From NCBI RefSeq assembly GCF_900129855.1, contig NZ_LT670819.1, positions 2,294,001 through 2,358,000 of the forward strand: a stretch of 64,000 nucleotides of DNA, given 5' to 3'. The notes under the pieces were generated by a model. The model had not been told where the DNA came from, searched no databases, and saw nothing but the letters and a program-made list of their open reading frames with translations. Both the position numbers and the translations under genes were made by a program. This document shows positions 41,423 to 51,801 of the stretch, piece by piece (the first letter of the stretch is position 1; the number at the start of each line of letters is the position of its first letter). The DNA comes from Streptomyces sp. 3214.6 (GTDB lineage Bacteria; Actinomycetota; Actinomycetes; Streptomycetales; Streptomycetaceae).

Positions 41423-43168
41423 GTGCAGTTCGAGGTGTGGGCACCGCAGGCCGACCGTGTGACGCTCCGGTGCGACGGCGCCACGCGCGCGTTGGAGCGC
41501 GATCCGGGGCGGGCGGGATGGTGGACCGGTGAGGCGCAGGCCGCGGACGGCACGCGATACGGCTTCGCGGTGGACGACGGCCCCGTGCGCCCCGACCCGC
41601 GCTCGCGCCGCCAGCCGGACGGCCCCGAGGGGCTGAGCGCGGTCGTCGACCACGGCCGCTACGCGTGGCGTACGCCGTGGTCGGGGCGCCCGCTGCCGGG
41701 CGCGGTCCTGTACGAGCTGCACGTGGGCACGTACACCCCCGCCGGCACCCTGGACGCGGCCGCCGAACGCCTGGAGCACCTCGCCGAACTCGGCGTCACC
41801 CACGTCGAGTTGATGCCCCTGTGCTCCTTCCCCGGCCGACACGGCTGGGGGTACGACGGGGTGTCGCCGTGGGCGGTGCACGAGCCGTACGGCGGTCCCG
41901 AGGCGCTGAAGCGGTTCGTCGACCGGGCCCACGAGCTCGGGCTGGGCGTCGTGCTGGACGTGGTGCACAACCATCTGGGCCCGTCCGGCAACCATCTGCC
42001 CGAGTTCGGCCCTTACTTCACCGACACGCACCACACGCCGTGGGGCACGGCCGTCAACCTGGACGCGCCCGGCTCGGACGAGGTGCGCGCCTATCTGCTG
42101 GGCAGCGCGCTGGCCTGGCTGCGCGACTACCGGCTCGACGGGCTGCGCCTGGACGCGGTGCACGCGCTCGCGGACACGCGCGCGTACCCCTTCCTGGAGG
42201 AGCTGGCCGCGGCCGTTGACGCCCTCCGGGCGGAGACGGGCCGGCCGCTGTTCCTGATCGCCGAGTCCGACCTCAACGACCCGCGGCTGATCACGCCGCG
42301 TCGGCAGGGCGGCGTCGGCCTGCACGCGCAGTGGAACGACGACTTCCACCACGCCCTGCACACCGCGCTCACCGGCGAGTCCCAGGGCTACTACGGCGAC
42401 TTCGCGCGCGACCCGTTCGCCGCGCTCGCCAAGACCCTCACCGGCGGCTACTTCCACGACGGCACGTACTCCGGTTTCCGGGGCCGCCGGCACGGCCGGC
42501 CGCTGGACCGCTCCCGGGTGCCCGCGCACCGGCTCCTCGGGTACGCCCAGACCCACGACCAGGTCGGCAACCGCGCCCAGGGCGACCGCCTCTCGGCGTC
42601 CCTCTCCCCGGGCCTGCTGGCGTGCGCGGCCGCGCTGACGCTGACCGCCCCGTTCACGCCGATGCTGTTCATGGGCGAGGAGTGGGCGGCGGGCACCCCC
42701 TGGCAGTACTTCACCGACCACACCGACCCGGAGCTCGCCGAGGCCGTACGGCGGGGCAGGCGGCGGGAGTTCGCGGCGCACGGCTGGGCCGAGGAGGACG
42801 TGCCCGACCCGCAGGACCCGGCGACGCGCGAGCGCTCCTGCCTGGACTGGTCCGAGCCGCGGCGCGAACCGCACGCGCGCGTGCTGGCCTGGTACCGCGA
42901 GCTGATCGCGCTGCGGCACGCGCAGCCCGACCTCACCGATCCCGACCTGGCCGACACCAAGGTCGCCCATGACGCGCAGGCGCGCTGGCTGGCCTTCCGG
43001 CGCGGCGACGTCCGGGTGGCCGTCAACCTCGGCAAAGCGCCGGCCGCGATCCCCCTGGGCCCGCGCCCCGCCCGTGTCCTCGCCGCATGGGAGCCGGTGG
43101 CCGCCCCGGGTGCTGACGGCCTGTTGCATGTGCCCGGGGAGGCGTGCGTCGTCCTGGAGCAGGAGTGA
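41423..43168 (+). CDS. treZ: Maltooligosyltrehalose trehalohydrolase TreZ
   Basis: GH13 enzyme that releases trehalose from maltooligosyltrehalose. The 581 residues start QFEVWAPQADRVTLR (CBM48-like), then YELHVGTYTPAG, GLRLDAVHAL (nucleophile Asp), LIAESDLNDPRL (acid Glu), QTHDQVGNRAQGDR (transition-state Asp) and the C-domain LFMGEEWAAGTPWQYFTDH. GTG 41423 with AAGGGGA just upstream is chosen; ATG 41381 follows GGAGG too closely. The Streptomyces order glgX, treY...treZ is interrupted here by the peptidase and FHA genes. The stop is 6 nt from the convergent phosphotransferase-like gene. Confidence 0.95.
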   Translation: MQFEVWAPQADRVTLRCDGATRALERDPGRAGWWTGEAQAADGTRYGFAVDDGPVRPDPRSRRQPDGPEGLSAVVDHGRYAWRTPWSGRPLPGAVLYELHVGTYTPAGTLDAAAERLEHLAELGVTHVELMPLCSFPGRHGWGYDGVSPWAVHEPYGGPEALKRFVDRAHELGLGVVLDVVHNHLGPSGNHLPEFGPYFTDTHHTPWGTAVNLDAPGSDEVRAYLLGSALAWLRDYRLDGLRLDAVHALADTRAYPFLEELAAAVDALRAETGRPLFLIAESDLNDPRLITPRRQGGVGLHAQWNDDFHHALHTALTGESQGYYGDFARDPFAALAKTLTGGYFHDGTYSGFRGRRHGRPLDRSRVPAHRLLGYAQTHDQVGNRAQGDRLSASLSPGLLACAAALTLTAPFTPMLFMGEEWAAGTPWQYFTDHTDPELAEAVRRGRRREFAAHGWAEEDVPDPQDPATRERSCLDWSEPRREPHARVLAWYRELIALRHAQPDLTDPDLADTKVAHDAQARWLAFRRGDVRVAVNLGKAPAAIPLGPRPARVLAAWEPVAAPGADGLLHVPGEACVVLEQE

Positions 43169-43174
43169 GCGCCG

Positions 43175-44158
43175 CTACTCCCACCCCTCCTCGTCCGCCC
43201 CGCCCTCGCCGCGTTCCCCGTCCTCGCGGAACTCGGTGACCCGTTCCAGCAGGATCGCCTCCCAGGCGCGCCGCAGCCGCGTGCGCGGGAGGGTGAGCGC
43301 CTCGACGGCGCGTGGGCCCGTGTCGTGGGCGTCGAGGTGCTGTGCGAGGTGGACGACGGTGTCGCAGCGGGCGAGCCACAGGCCGCGCAGGCAGGGGCGG
43401 GCGCCGTATCCGGCGAGGGTGGCGGCGCGGACGGCGGCGCCGGAGCCGACGGCGAGGGCCAGACCGGCGATGTCCTCGGCGGGGTCCCCGATGACCGCGT
43501 CGGTCCAGTCGAGGACGCCGCGTACCCGGCCGTCGGCGCTCACCACGAGGTGTTCGCCCCGCAGGGCGTGGTGGACGAGCACGGCGGTGGCGGGCTGCGC
43601 GGCGAGTTGGGCCGCGCCGGCGGGGGTGAGCTGGTGGAGGCGGGCGGCGTCGAACTCGTCGGCGCGGGCTAGGCGTTCGGCGGCGGTTACGGCCATCCGG
43701 CGCAGCGCCTCCAGGGAGCGTGGGGCGGTCCGCGGCACGCCGAGCGTCTCGGCCTGCCGGGGCGGCACCTCGCGCAGTCCCCTGAGCAGTCCGGCGAGGT
43801 CGGCCTCGCCGACGGCCGACACGTCGTGCTCCTCGGCCGTGCTTCCGGGCAGCCTGGTGTCGAGGGTGTAGGCGAGCCCCGGTGACCACTCACCGTGCGC
43901 GACGCTGGTCGGCACGGCGACCGGGATGTGCGGGCGGACGAGGTCGCGCAGTCGCAGTTCACGGCGGCGGCGCAGGGCCGCCTCGCGGTCGGCGGCGAGG
44001 CGCAGCACGTGGCGGGAGCCGACCCACCAGGTGGTGTGCGCGCCGCCCTCGGCGACGGGCCGTACCTCCGGCCCGATGCCGCGGGCGCCGCCCTCCTCGA
44101 GGAGCGCGCGGACCAGTCGGCGGACGGTGTCCGCGGTGGGTGTCGGTGCCTGGGTCAT
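43175..44158 (-). CDS. APH-fold protein lacking catalytic Asp (probable pseudokinase)
   Basis: 327-residue APH-family protein. The ATP strand and the metal-binding region GVLDWTDAVIGDPAEDIAGL (Asp217) are present. The Brenner-type catalytic loop, normally HxDxxxxN, reads His196-His197-Ala198-Leu-Arg-Gly-Glu-His203 (VHHALRGEHLVV). The catalytic Asp is therefore Ala198 and the metal Asn is His203. The intact relative at 27009 has HGD...N, so this is not a family-wide variation. Kinase activity is unlikely; a binding or regulatory role is possible. Convergent with treZ at 6 nt. Confidence 0.8.
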   Translation of the reverse strand: MTQAPTPTADTVRRLVRALLEEGGARGIGPEVRPVAEGGAHTTWWVGSRHVLRLAADREAALRRRRELRLRDLVRPHIPVAVPTSVAHGEWSPGLAYTLDTRLPGSTAEEHDVSAVGEADLAGLLRGLREVPPRQAETLGVPRTAPRSLEALRRMAVTAAERLARADEFDAARLHQLTPAGAAQLAAQPATAVLVHHALRGEHLVVSADGRVRGVLDWTDAVIGDPAEDIAGLALAVGSGAAVRAATLAGYGARPCLRGLWLARCDTVVHLAQHLDAHDTGPRAVEALTLPRTRLRRAWEAILLERVTEFREDGERGEGGADEEGWE

Positions 44159-44209
44159 GGTCGCGCCGCTGCCGTTCGGGGTGGGTGCCGGGGACTCCTG
44201 AAGGGTGGA

Positions 44210-45337
44210 TCAGTCCACTATGACCAGCTCACGGGTGGTGTTGTTGAGACGGCGTCCGCCGTCCTCGGTGACGGTGACGATGTCCTCGATGCGTACCCCG
44301 AACCGGCCCGGCAGGTACACGCCGGGCTCCACGGAGAAGCACATGCCGGGCACCAGGGGCCGCTCCTCGCCCTCGATCATGTAGGGCGGCTCATGGGTGG
44401 TGACGCCGATGCCGTGCCCGGTGCGGTGGATGAAGTACGCGCCGTAACCGGCGTCGGCGATGACGGCGCGGGCGGCCCGGTCGACCTCCTGACAGGCGAC
44501 GCCGGGCCGGACCGCACGAAAGCCCGCCTCCTGGGCCTCGCGCACGACGTCGTGGACGCGGCGCTCCTCGTCGGTGGGCTCACCGACGTGGACGGTGCGG
44601 GAGGTGTCGGAGCCGTAACCGTCCTTGAGGCCGCCGAAGTCGAGGACGACCATGTCGCCGCGCTCGATGACCCGGTCGCCGACCTCGTGGTGCGGGTTGG
44701 CGCCGTTGGGCCCGGAGGCGACGATGGTGAAGTCGACCTGGGAGTGCCCGAACCGGCGCAGCAGGTCGGCGAGGTCGGCGCCGACCTCCGTCTCCCGGCG
44801 TCCAGCGAAGGGAACCTTCCGGATCTCCTCGTACGTTGCGTCTGCGGCCGCTCCCGCGGCCGCCATGAGCTCCAGCTCGGCCGCGTCCTTGACGGCGCGA
44901 AGCATGGGCAGGGCCTCGGTGAGGGAGGCGTAGGAGGTGGCGGGCAGGGTCTTCTGCAGGCCCAGCAGGTGCATCGCCCAGGCGTTGTCGCTGATCCCGA
45001 ACCGGCCGCCCGTGTCGAGGAGGCCCGAGGTGAGGGCGTAGGGGTCCTTGCCGTCGGTCCAGTCCCGCAGGGTGAGTGCCGGGGCGCCGACCGCCTTCGC
45101 GGCGTCGGGGGCCTCCAGGGTCGGCACGACGAGGACGGGGTCTTGGCCGGCGGCCAGGACGAGCAGGGTGAGCCGTTCGGTGGCGGCGGTGGGCGCATAC
45201 CCGGTGAGCCAGACGAGATCGGGTCCGGGCGCCACGAGCAGTCCGGCGAGTCCGGCGTCGGCGGCCTCGCGCGCCGCCCGCTCCATGCGGGCCCGGTAGT
45301 CGTCGGCGGTGAAGGGCGCGGGGGCGGTGCCGGTCAT
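44210..45337 (-). CDS. M24 aminopeptidase P / Xaa-Pro dipeptidase family
   Basis: 375-residue pita-bread metallopeptidase. The five metal ligands are visible in order: Asp in MVVLDFGGL, Asp in GSDTSRTVHV, His in HRTGHGIGVTTHE, Glu in SVEPGVYLPG and Glu in RIEDIVTVTE. The N-terminal creatinase-like domain (ADAGLAGLLVAPGPDLVWLTGY) is also present. Likely releases N-terminal residues before Pro or cleaves Xaa-Pro dipeptides in the cytoplasm. ATG 45337 (MTGTAPAPF) is preferred over an in-frame upstream GTG region at 45427. Confidence 0.92.
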   Translation of the reverse strand: MTGTAPAPFTADDYRARMERAAREAADAGLAGLLVAPGPDLVWLTGYAPTAATERLTLLVLAAGQDPVLVVPTLEAPDAAKAVGAPALTLRDWTDGKDPYALTSGLLDTGGRFGISDNAWAMHLLGLQKTLPATSYASLTEALPMLRAVKDAAELELMAAAGAAADATYEEIRKVPFAGRRETEVGADLADLLRRFGHSQVDFTIVASGPNGANPHHEVGDRVIERGDMVVLDFGGLKDGYGSDTSRTVHVGEPTDEERRVHDVVREAQEAGFRAVRPGVACQEVDRAARAVIADAGYGAYFIHRTGHGIGVTTHEPPYMIEGEERPLVPGMCFSVEPGVYLPGRFGVRIEDIVTVTEDGGRRLNNTTRELVIVD

Positions 45338-45493
45338 CCGGGCCTCCCAATGAAGAACGTAGTGAAAAACGTGGCGACTGAGGTGTGACGGACGTGGTGA
45401 CACCGGTGTGGTGACCACGGGCAGCATCCTGCCCGTACGGCGGGGGTCGCGCGAGCCGATTGCGGGGGGTTTCGCACGGGTGGGCGGCCCGGA

Positions 45494-46132
45494 TCAGGCG
45501 TCCAGGGCCATGCGCAGGCCGAGGAGCAGCAGCACACCGCCGGACACCTGCTCCAGGCGACGGCGCACCCCGGCCCGGGACAGGACGGTCTTCAGCCGGC
45601 CCACGCACCACACGTACAGGCCGTAGTAGCCGACCTCGTAGAGCGCCCAGAGCGCGGCGAGTACCACCATGGTCGGCAGATGCGGGGCGTCTTTCGGTAC
45701 GAACTGCGGCAGGAAGGACAGGGCGAACACGGCCGCCTTGGGGTTGGCGAGGTTCAGCAGCAGTCCGCCCCGGTAGGAGGCCCAGCCGCGCTGTTCGACG
45801 CCCTCCCAGTCACCGTCGCCCCGCTCGCCGCCCTGCTCCGTCCGGCGGGCCTGCCACAGCGCTCGGCCGCCGAGCCAGACGAGCACGACGGCGCCGACGA
45901 CCCGCAGCACGTCGTACGCCACCTGGGAGGCCGTCAGCAGGGCGCTCAGGCCGAACGCGGCGACGACGCCCCAGACGAACACCCCGGTCTCGTTGCCGAG
46001 GACGGTCAGGAAGCCGGAGCGGCGGCTGCGCAGCGACTGCTTGACGATCAGCACGGTGCTGGGTCCGGGCGAGGCGGCGACCAGGGTGCAGGCGCCCAGG
46101 AACGCCAGGCGTGAGGTCAGCATGGCGTTCAT
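45494..46132 (-). CDS. LysE-family amino acid exporter
   Basis: 212-residue polytopic membrane protein. The N-terminus LGACTLVAASPGPSTVLIVKQSLRSRRSG carries the ASPGP motif of LysE/RhtB exporters; further segments are VVAAFGLSALL, VVGAVVLVWLGGRALW, GLLLNLANPKAAVFALSFLPQFV and VLLLLGLRMAL. The NPKA signature is also typical. Substrate not predictable (amino acids or small thiols). Begins 48 nt before the PDZ gene's stop on the same strand. Confidence 0.9.
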   Translation of the reverse strand: MNAMLTSRLAFLGACTLVAASPGPSTVLIVKQSLRSRRSGFLTVLGNETGVFVWGVVAAFGLSALLTASQVAYDVLRVVGAVVLVWLGGRALWQARRTEQGGERGDGDWEGVEQRGWASYRGGLLLNLANPKAAVFALSFLPQFVPKDAPHLPTMVVLAALWALYEVGYYGLYVWCVGRLKTVLSRAGVRRRLEQVSGGVLLLLGLRMALDA

Positions 46133-46180
46133 GGTGGCGTGCCGGGGCTGCGGGGGCCAGTGGTTTGCTTCCGGGTCGTC

Positions 46181-46798
46181 TCAGGTGACGACGCCGGGGA
46201 TCGCCGTCAGCTGCTGGTAGCCGCCGCTTGCGTGGCGCACGGTCAGTTTCACCGCCCGGCCCGGCCGGGCTTCGTCGACCGCCCGGGCGAGGTCGGTCGC
46301 CGAGTCGATCCTGGTGCTGCCAAAGGTCAGCAGGACGTCGCCGCGGACCAGGCCCGCCGTGTAGCCGGGGCCGGGAATGTGGACGGCGACGACCTTGGCG
46401 CCCGCTTTCTCGGCGTCCACGACCTCCAGCCCCAGCGTGGCCTCGGCGGGGCGCGGTGAGGCGGTGGCCGACTCGGCAGCCCCGGAAGCCCCCGACGCCC
46501 CGGACGCCCCGGACGGTACGGGAGGGCCGCCGCGGCCCGGGGCGGTCCCGGCGCCCGGCATGCCCTGCCCTTGCAGTTCGGCCAGTCTGCTCATGCCGAT
46601 CACGGTCGCCCCCACGGTGCCGAGTCCGATGCCGGACAGGACCAGGACGGTGCCGGCGGACAGGCCGAGAAGCAGGGTCGTCAGCCGTCGGCCGCGGCGG
46701 CGCGCGGCGTGCGGACGCCGGCCCCGGTCGTCCTGCCCGGCTCCGCCGCCCGGCTCCTGCCCCGGCATGGGCTTGGGACGCAACGCTGTCTGTTCCAT
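46181..46798 (-). CDS. Membrane-anchored PDZ-domain protein
   Basis: 205 residues. A basic, proline-rich cytosolic N-terminus leads to one transmembrane helix (LTTLLLGLSAGTVLVLSGIGLGTVGATVIGM), a Gly/Ser/Ala linker (PSGASGASGASGA), then a PDZ domain with LGLEVVDAEKAGAKVVAVHIPGPGYTAGLVRGDVLLTFGSTRI. There is no attached protease domain, unlike HtrA. It could be a peptide-binding scaffold. It lies between the LysE-type gene and geosmin synthase on the same strand. Confidence 0.85.
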   Translation of the reverse strand: MEQTALRPKPMPGQEPGGGAGQDDRGRRPHAARRRGRRLTTLLLGLSAGTVLVLSGIGLGTVGATVIGMSRLAELQGQGMPGAGTAPGRGGPPVPSGASGASGASGAAESATASPRPAEATLGLEVVDAEKAGAKVVAVHIPGPGYTAGLVRGDVLLTFGSTRIDSATDLARAVDEARPGRAVKLTVRHASGGYQQLTAIPGVVT

Positions 46799-46889
46799 GG
46801 ATCGCCTCCGGCAGGTGCTCTACCCGGCGCAACGGCGCACCACGAGCCACGAACGAGTGAGACTGACCCGCGCCGCGGCCGTAACAGGG

Positions 46890-49073
<2,184 letters not shown>

Positions 49074-49173
49074 CTACCCGGGGGTGCGAACCGCCATCCT
49101 CCGAGAGGCACATGATCACACCATCGCGTGAATCGGGCGGGAAGTAGTGACCGTTCGAGAGCCGGCGCTCCCG

Positions 49174-49278
49174 TCAGCGGGTCCCCCGCACCACCTGCCC
49201 GATCCCGGTGCGCTGTGCCAGGAAGTCGGGCAGGCTCCGGGTGGCGATCCGGTCACGTTCGTCCAGGAGTTCGACCAT
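49174..49278 (-). CDS. Possible small ORF or gene remnant
   Basis: Minus-strand frame MVELLDERDRIATRSLPDFL... ends in TGA at 49174-49176 and has protein-like composition (34 residues). Upstream it can be extended as TGGNDTALHQG without a start. It lies between the ARMT1-like gene and geosmin synthase and may be the tail of a lost gene. No family recognised. Confidence 0.25.
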   Translation of the reverse strand: MVELLDERDRIATRSLPDFLAQRTGIGQVVRGTR

Positions 49279-49350
49279 GCCCTGATGCAGCGCGGTGTCA
49301 TTCCCACCGGTCCATGCGGGGGGGGCCGCCCCGTATGCGCGGCCCACCCC

Positions 49351-50601
49351 TCACTCGCGCAACTGGATCAGCGCATGCGTTCCGCCGGTGCGCCAGCGTT
49401 GCCCCTCGGCGGCGACCAAGGCGGCCTCGGTGTCGGCGTCCAGGCCTGTGATCACCTCGGACTTCAGCGTGCGCAAGGCCGCGACCGGGCCGGGGAAATA
49501 GGCGGTGACGTCGGCGAAAGAGGTGGTCGGGGCCCAGCGGCTGTCGCCCACCAGACGGCGGTAGTTGAGGTCGCCCTTCACGATCGTCAGGGTGGCCGCC
49601 GCGAACTCGGCCCGCAGGTCGTCCGGCATGTCCGCGTACGGCAGCGGGGCCGCGGAGAACGCATGGGCGCGGACCGCCAGACTGCCGTCCGCCATGGCCG
49701 CCCACAGACGCCGTCCGTGGTCGGCGGCCGCTCCCCGCGCGCCCGTCAGCTTCCGCAGCGCGTCGACGACATCGGCCGTCGTTGCGTCGGAGACGTAGTA
49801 CGGGTACGGCTTGACGTGCAGCACCACGCGGTCGCAGCGCCGGTGGGCGAGCAAGTGCGCCGCCAGGAGGAGATCGGGGATCAGCTCACGACCCGCGTTG
49901 TCGGCGACCAGGCACAAGGTGCGGACAGGGGTAGCGGTGTCGGTACGGGTACGGGTACCCGTACCCGACTCCGCGTCCACGTTCACCGCCGGCTCCGACT
50001 CCGTTCCCGGCAGCAGGGACCACAGTGTCTCGCTGTCGTCGGCGAGGAGTCCGGGTACGGCCTCCCGCTCCTCGGCCTCGGCGTCGGACAGCCGGAAGCC
50101 GAGGTCGGCGCGGTTGCCCCAGAGGGAGCCGTGCAGGAGGGCCCGGGACCGCTCCTCGACCGGGCGGCCCTCGAGGGTGTCGAGCACGTCCAGTTCCTCG
50201 CCGGTCTCGGGCGCGTCGAGCTCGGCGAGCTTGAAGGGACGGAAGGGGTCGATGCCCTGCCAGGGACCCGGTCCGAAATAGCCCACTGCGCCGAGGAGTT
50301 GACGGTAAAAGTAGCTTTCCGACCACAGCCAGGGCACATCGAACCAGGAGCGGCCGACGTACGCGTCGAGACCCCAGGTCCGCCACCGGTCCCGGTCGTG
50401 CGCGTCGTCGGGGAGCGGTTCGATCACGCCCTTGGTACAGCTGGCCAGCAGCGCGTCGAGACCCTGGTGGACCTCAGGGCCGTAGGGGAACGCGTCCCGC
50501 ACCTGCCGGATGATCGCCGGATGCCGTTCGGCCAGGACGCTGTGGGGGAACGAGGCGGGCTCGTTGCCGAGGATCACGGGCGGGGCGGGGATGTCGGGCA
50601 T
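49351..50601 (-). CDS. ARMT1/DUF89-type damage-control phosphatase
   Basis: 416-residue protein of the DUF89/ARMT1 fold, metal-dependent phosphatases that remove damaged sugar or nucleotide phosphates. The core is CLVADNAGRELIPDLLLAAHLL (the Asp-Asn pair) and TIVKGDLNYRRLVGDSRW (Asp in GDLNYR), with HVKPYPYYVSDAT between. A variable, Thr/Arg-rich linker (ESGTGTRTRTDTATP) interrupts it. ATG 50601 gives MPDIPAPPVILGNEPASFPHSV. In S. coelicolor a gene of this kind lies between cprB and geosmin synthase; a link to either is unproven. Confidence 0.85.
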   Translation of the reverse strand: MPDIPAPPVILGNEPASFPHSVLAERHPAIIRQVRDAFPYGPEVHQGLDALLASCTKGVIEPLPDDAHDRDRWRTWGLDAYVGRSWFDVPWLWSESYFYRQLLGAVGYFGPGPWQGIDPFRPFKLAELDAPETGEELDVLDTLEGRPVEERSRALLHGSLWGNRADLGFRLSDAEAEEREAVPGLLADDSETLWSLLPGTESEPAVNVDAESGTGTRTRTDTATPVRTLCLVADNAGRELIPDLLLAAHLLAHRRCDRVVLHVKPYPYYVSDATTADVVDALRKLTGARGAAADHGRRLWAAMADGSLAVRAHAFSAAPLPYADMPDDLRAEFAAATLTIVKGDLNYRRLVGDSRWAPTTSFADVTAYFPGPVAALRTLKSEVITGLDADTEAALVAAEGQRWRTGGTHALIQLRE

Positions 50602-50743
50602 GCCGATCACCGTATCGCGGGGCCGCCCGGCGACGGCCGCACGCGCACCCGCACGCACTGCGCGGCCACCGGCCACCGGCCACCGGGGGCAACCCTCTCG
50701 GCGCCCCCGGTCGCGCGGCCCCGGCGCCGTGCGCTGCCTACCC

Positions 50744-51394
50744 TCACACCGTCGCCATGATCTCCCGCTCCAGCCGCGCCGCGAGGCTCAGATAGCGGGG
50801 TCGGCGCGGTACGGGTACCAGGCCTCGGATGAGGACGTGCCACATCTCGGCCATCCGGCGCGGGAGTCGGCCCGCGGGTTCGCGGGAGCGGCCGACCACT
50901 CGGGTGCCCACGAAGAAGCAGACGAGGGAGTGGGCCACGGCGTCGACGTCGACGTCCGGGTGGATGTCGGACTCCTTGACCGCGCCGCCGAGCCGCCGGG
51001 AGATCAGGTCCAGCAACTCTGCGAAGGGATGCGGCAGGGGCGGCCGTACCGCCACTCCCCCGGTGGCGAGTCGCAGGCCGGCCCGGGCGATCGGACCCTC
51101 GACCGACAGCCGCGTCAGCCCGAACGTCAGGCGTATCAGCGCCTCCAGGGAGCAGTAGCCCCGGTCGTCGATCTCGCCGGCGACCCGGCGTGCGGCCTGG
51201 GACTGCAACTCCATGATGGCGTGGGCCAGGTCCTCCTTCGCCGCGAAATGGAAGTAGAGGGCGCCCTTGGTGACATGGGCGTGCTCAACGATGTCACTGA
51301 GGCTTGTCGACTCGTAGCCATGCCGGTCGAACAGGTCGGCGGCGGCCGTGATGATCGTCGTGCGGGTCTGTTCGGCGCGTAACTGCCTCGCCAT
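50744..51394 (-). CDS. cprB: Gamma-butyrolactone receptor-type TetR repressor (CprB-like)
   Basis: 216-residue TetR-family repressor that I recognise as the CprB type. The HTH region is RAEQTRTTIITAAADLFDRHGYESTSLSDIVEHAHVTKGALYFHFAAKEDLAHAIME. The ligand domain has GYCSLEALIRLTFGLTRLSVEGPIARAGLRLATGG, LVCFFVGTRVVGRSREPAGRLPRRMAEMW and LIRGLVPVPRRPRYLSLAARLE, as in ScbR/ArpA relatives. CprB is known to bind DNA and influence antibiotics and sporulation in S. coelicolor. ATG 51394 lies just downstream of an operator-like dyad. Orphan: no butyrolactone synthase gene is nearby. Confidence 0.93.
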   Translation of the reverse strand: MARQLRAEQTRTTIITAAADLFDRHGYESTSLSDIVEHAHVTKGALYFHFAAKEDLAHAIMELQSQAARRVAGEIDDRGYCSLEALIRLTFGLTRLSVEGPIARAGLRLATGGVAVRPPLPHPFAELLDLISRRLGGAVKESDIHPDVDVDAVAHSLVCFFVGTRVVGRSREPAGRLPRRMAEMWHVLIRGLVPVPRRPRYLSLAARLEREIMATV

Positions 51395-51418
51395 CGATTG
51401 GTACTCTCCCGGGCCGGT

Positions 51419-51442
51419 AAAGAACGGGTCATGCCGTTTTTT
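51419..51442. promoter_or_regulatory. Operator-like dyad before cprB
   Basis: AAAGAACGG at 51419-51427 and CCGTTTTTT at 51434-51442 form a 9-bp pseudo-palindrome (one mismatch) around GTCATG, 25 nt upstream of the start codon. The AA...ACGG/CCGTT..TT layout fits butyrolactone-autoregulator-element type sites, so CprB may repress its own gene. Confidence 0.6.
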
Positions 51443-51726
51443 CTTACCCCGCGTACACAATAGCTCACCGTACGAGGATACTGACCATGTATGCGAAGAC
51501 CGCCGACTCCCCCTGCGATCCCCCGACTTGCCCGTGGATCACGGGCCTGTCGAGCGGCAACCTCCCATGACAAACGTACCTCGGGCATAGTCGAAGTGAC
51601 CACAGAAAAAGACGGGATGCGCGGTTTCTACGCGCAACCGCCGAACGGTGAGGCCTTGGAGAGATGTGGTGACACGTGCCACTGAGCGCTGACGCGCCCG
51701 GCGAACGGTCCCTGAAACAGACGTAA
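51443..51726. other. Intergenic region, no gene seen
   Basis: Space between the cprB operator and the S8 protease terminator. The base composition is lower in GC than its neighbours (for example TCACCGTACGAGGATACTG and ACCACAGAAAAAGACGG). Short ORFs occur on both strands but none has a ribosome site or a recognisable product. It should hold the cprB promoter. Confidence 0.5.
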
Positions 51727-51766
51727 GGCGGGCCGGCCGGTGTCCATCCACACCGGCCGGCCCGCC
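51727..51766 (-). terminator. Hairpin terminator of the S8 protease gene
   Basis: GGCGGGCCGGCCGGTGT at 51727-51743 pairs perfectly over 17 bp with 51750-51766 around CCATCC. In the minus orientation it lies 35 nt past the protease stop and is followed by TTACGT. It lacks a long U-run, as is common in Streptomyces. Confidence 0.8.
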
Positions 51767-51801
51767 CGTTCATCGCACGCGGCGACTGTTCAGGAGTCCG
51801 C

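Noticed and set aside
41665..42219. Plus-strand Arg/Gly-rich frame inside treZ
   Set aside because: Alternate-frame shadow of treZ, whose catalytic motifs are all in the other frame.
49081..49140. Crp-like site (TGTGATCATGTG) before geosmin synthase
   Set aside because: Only one good half-site; the second half does not match TCACA at the right spacing.
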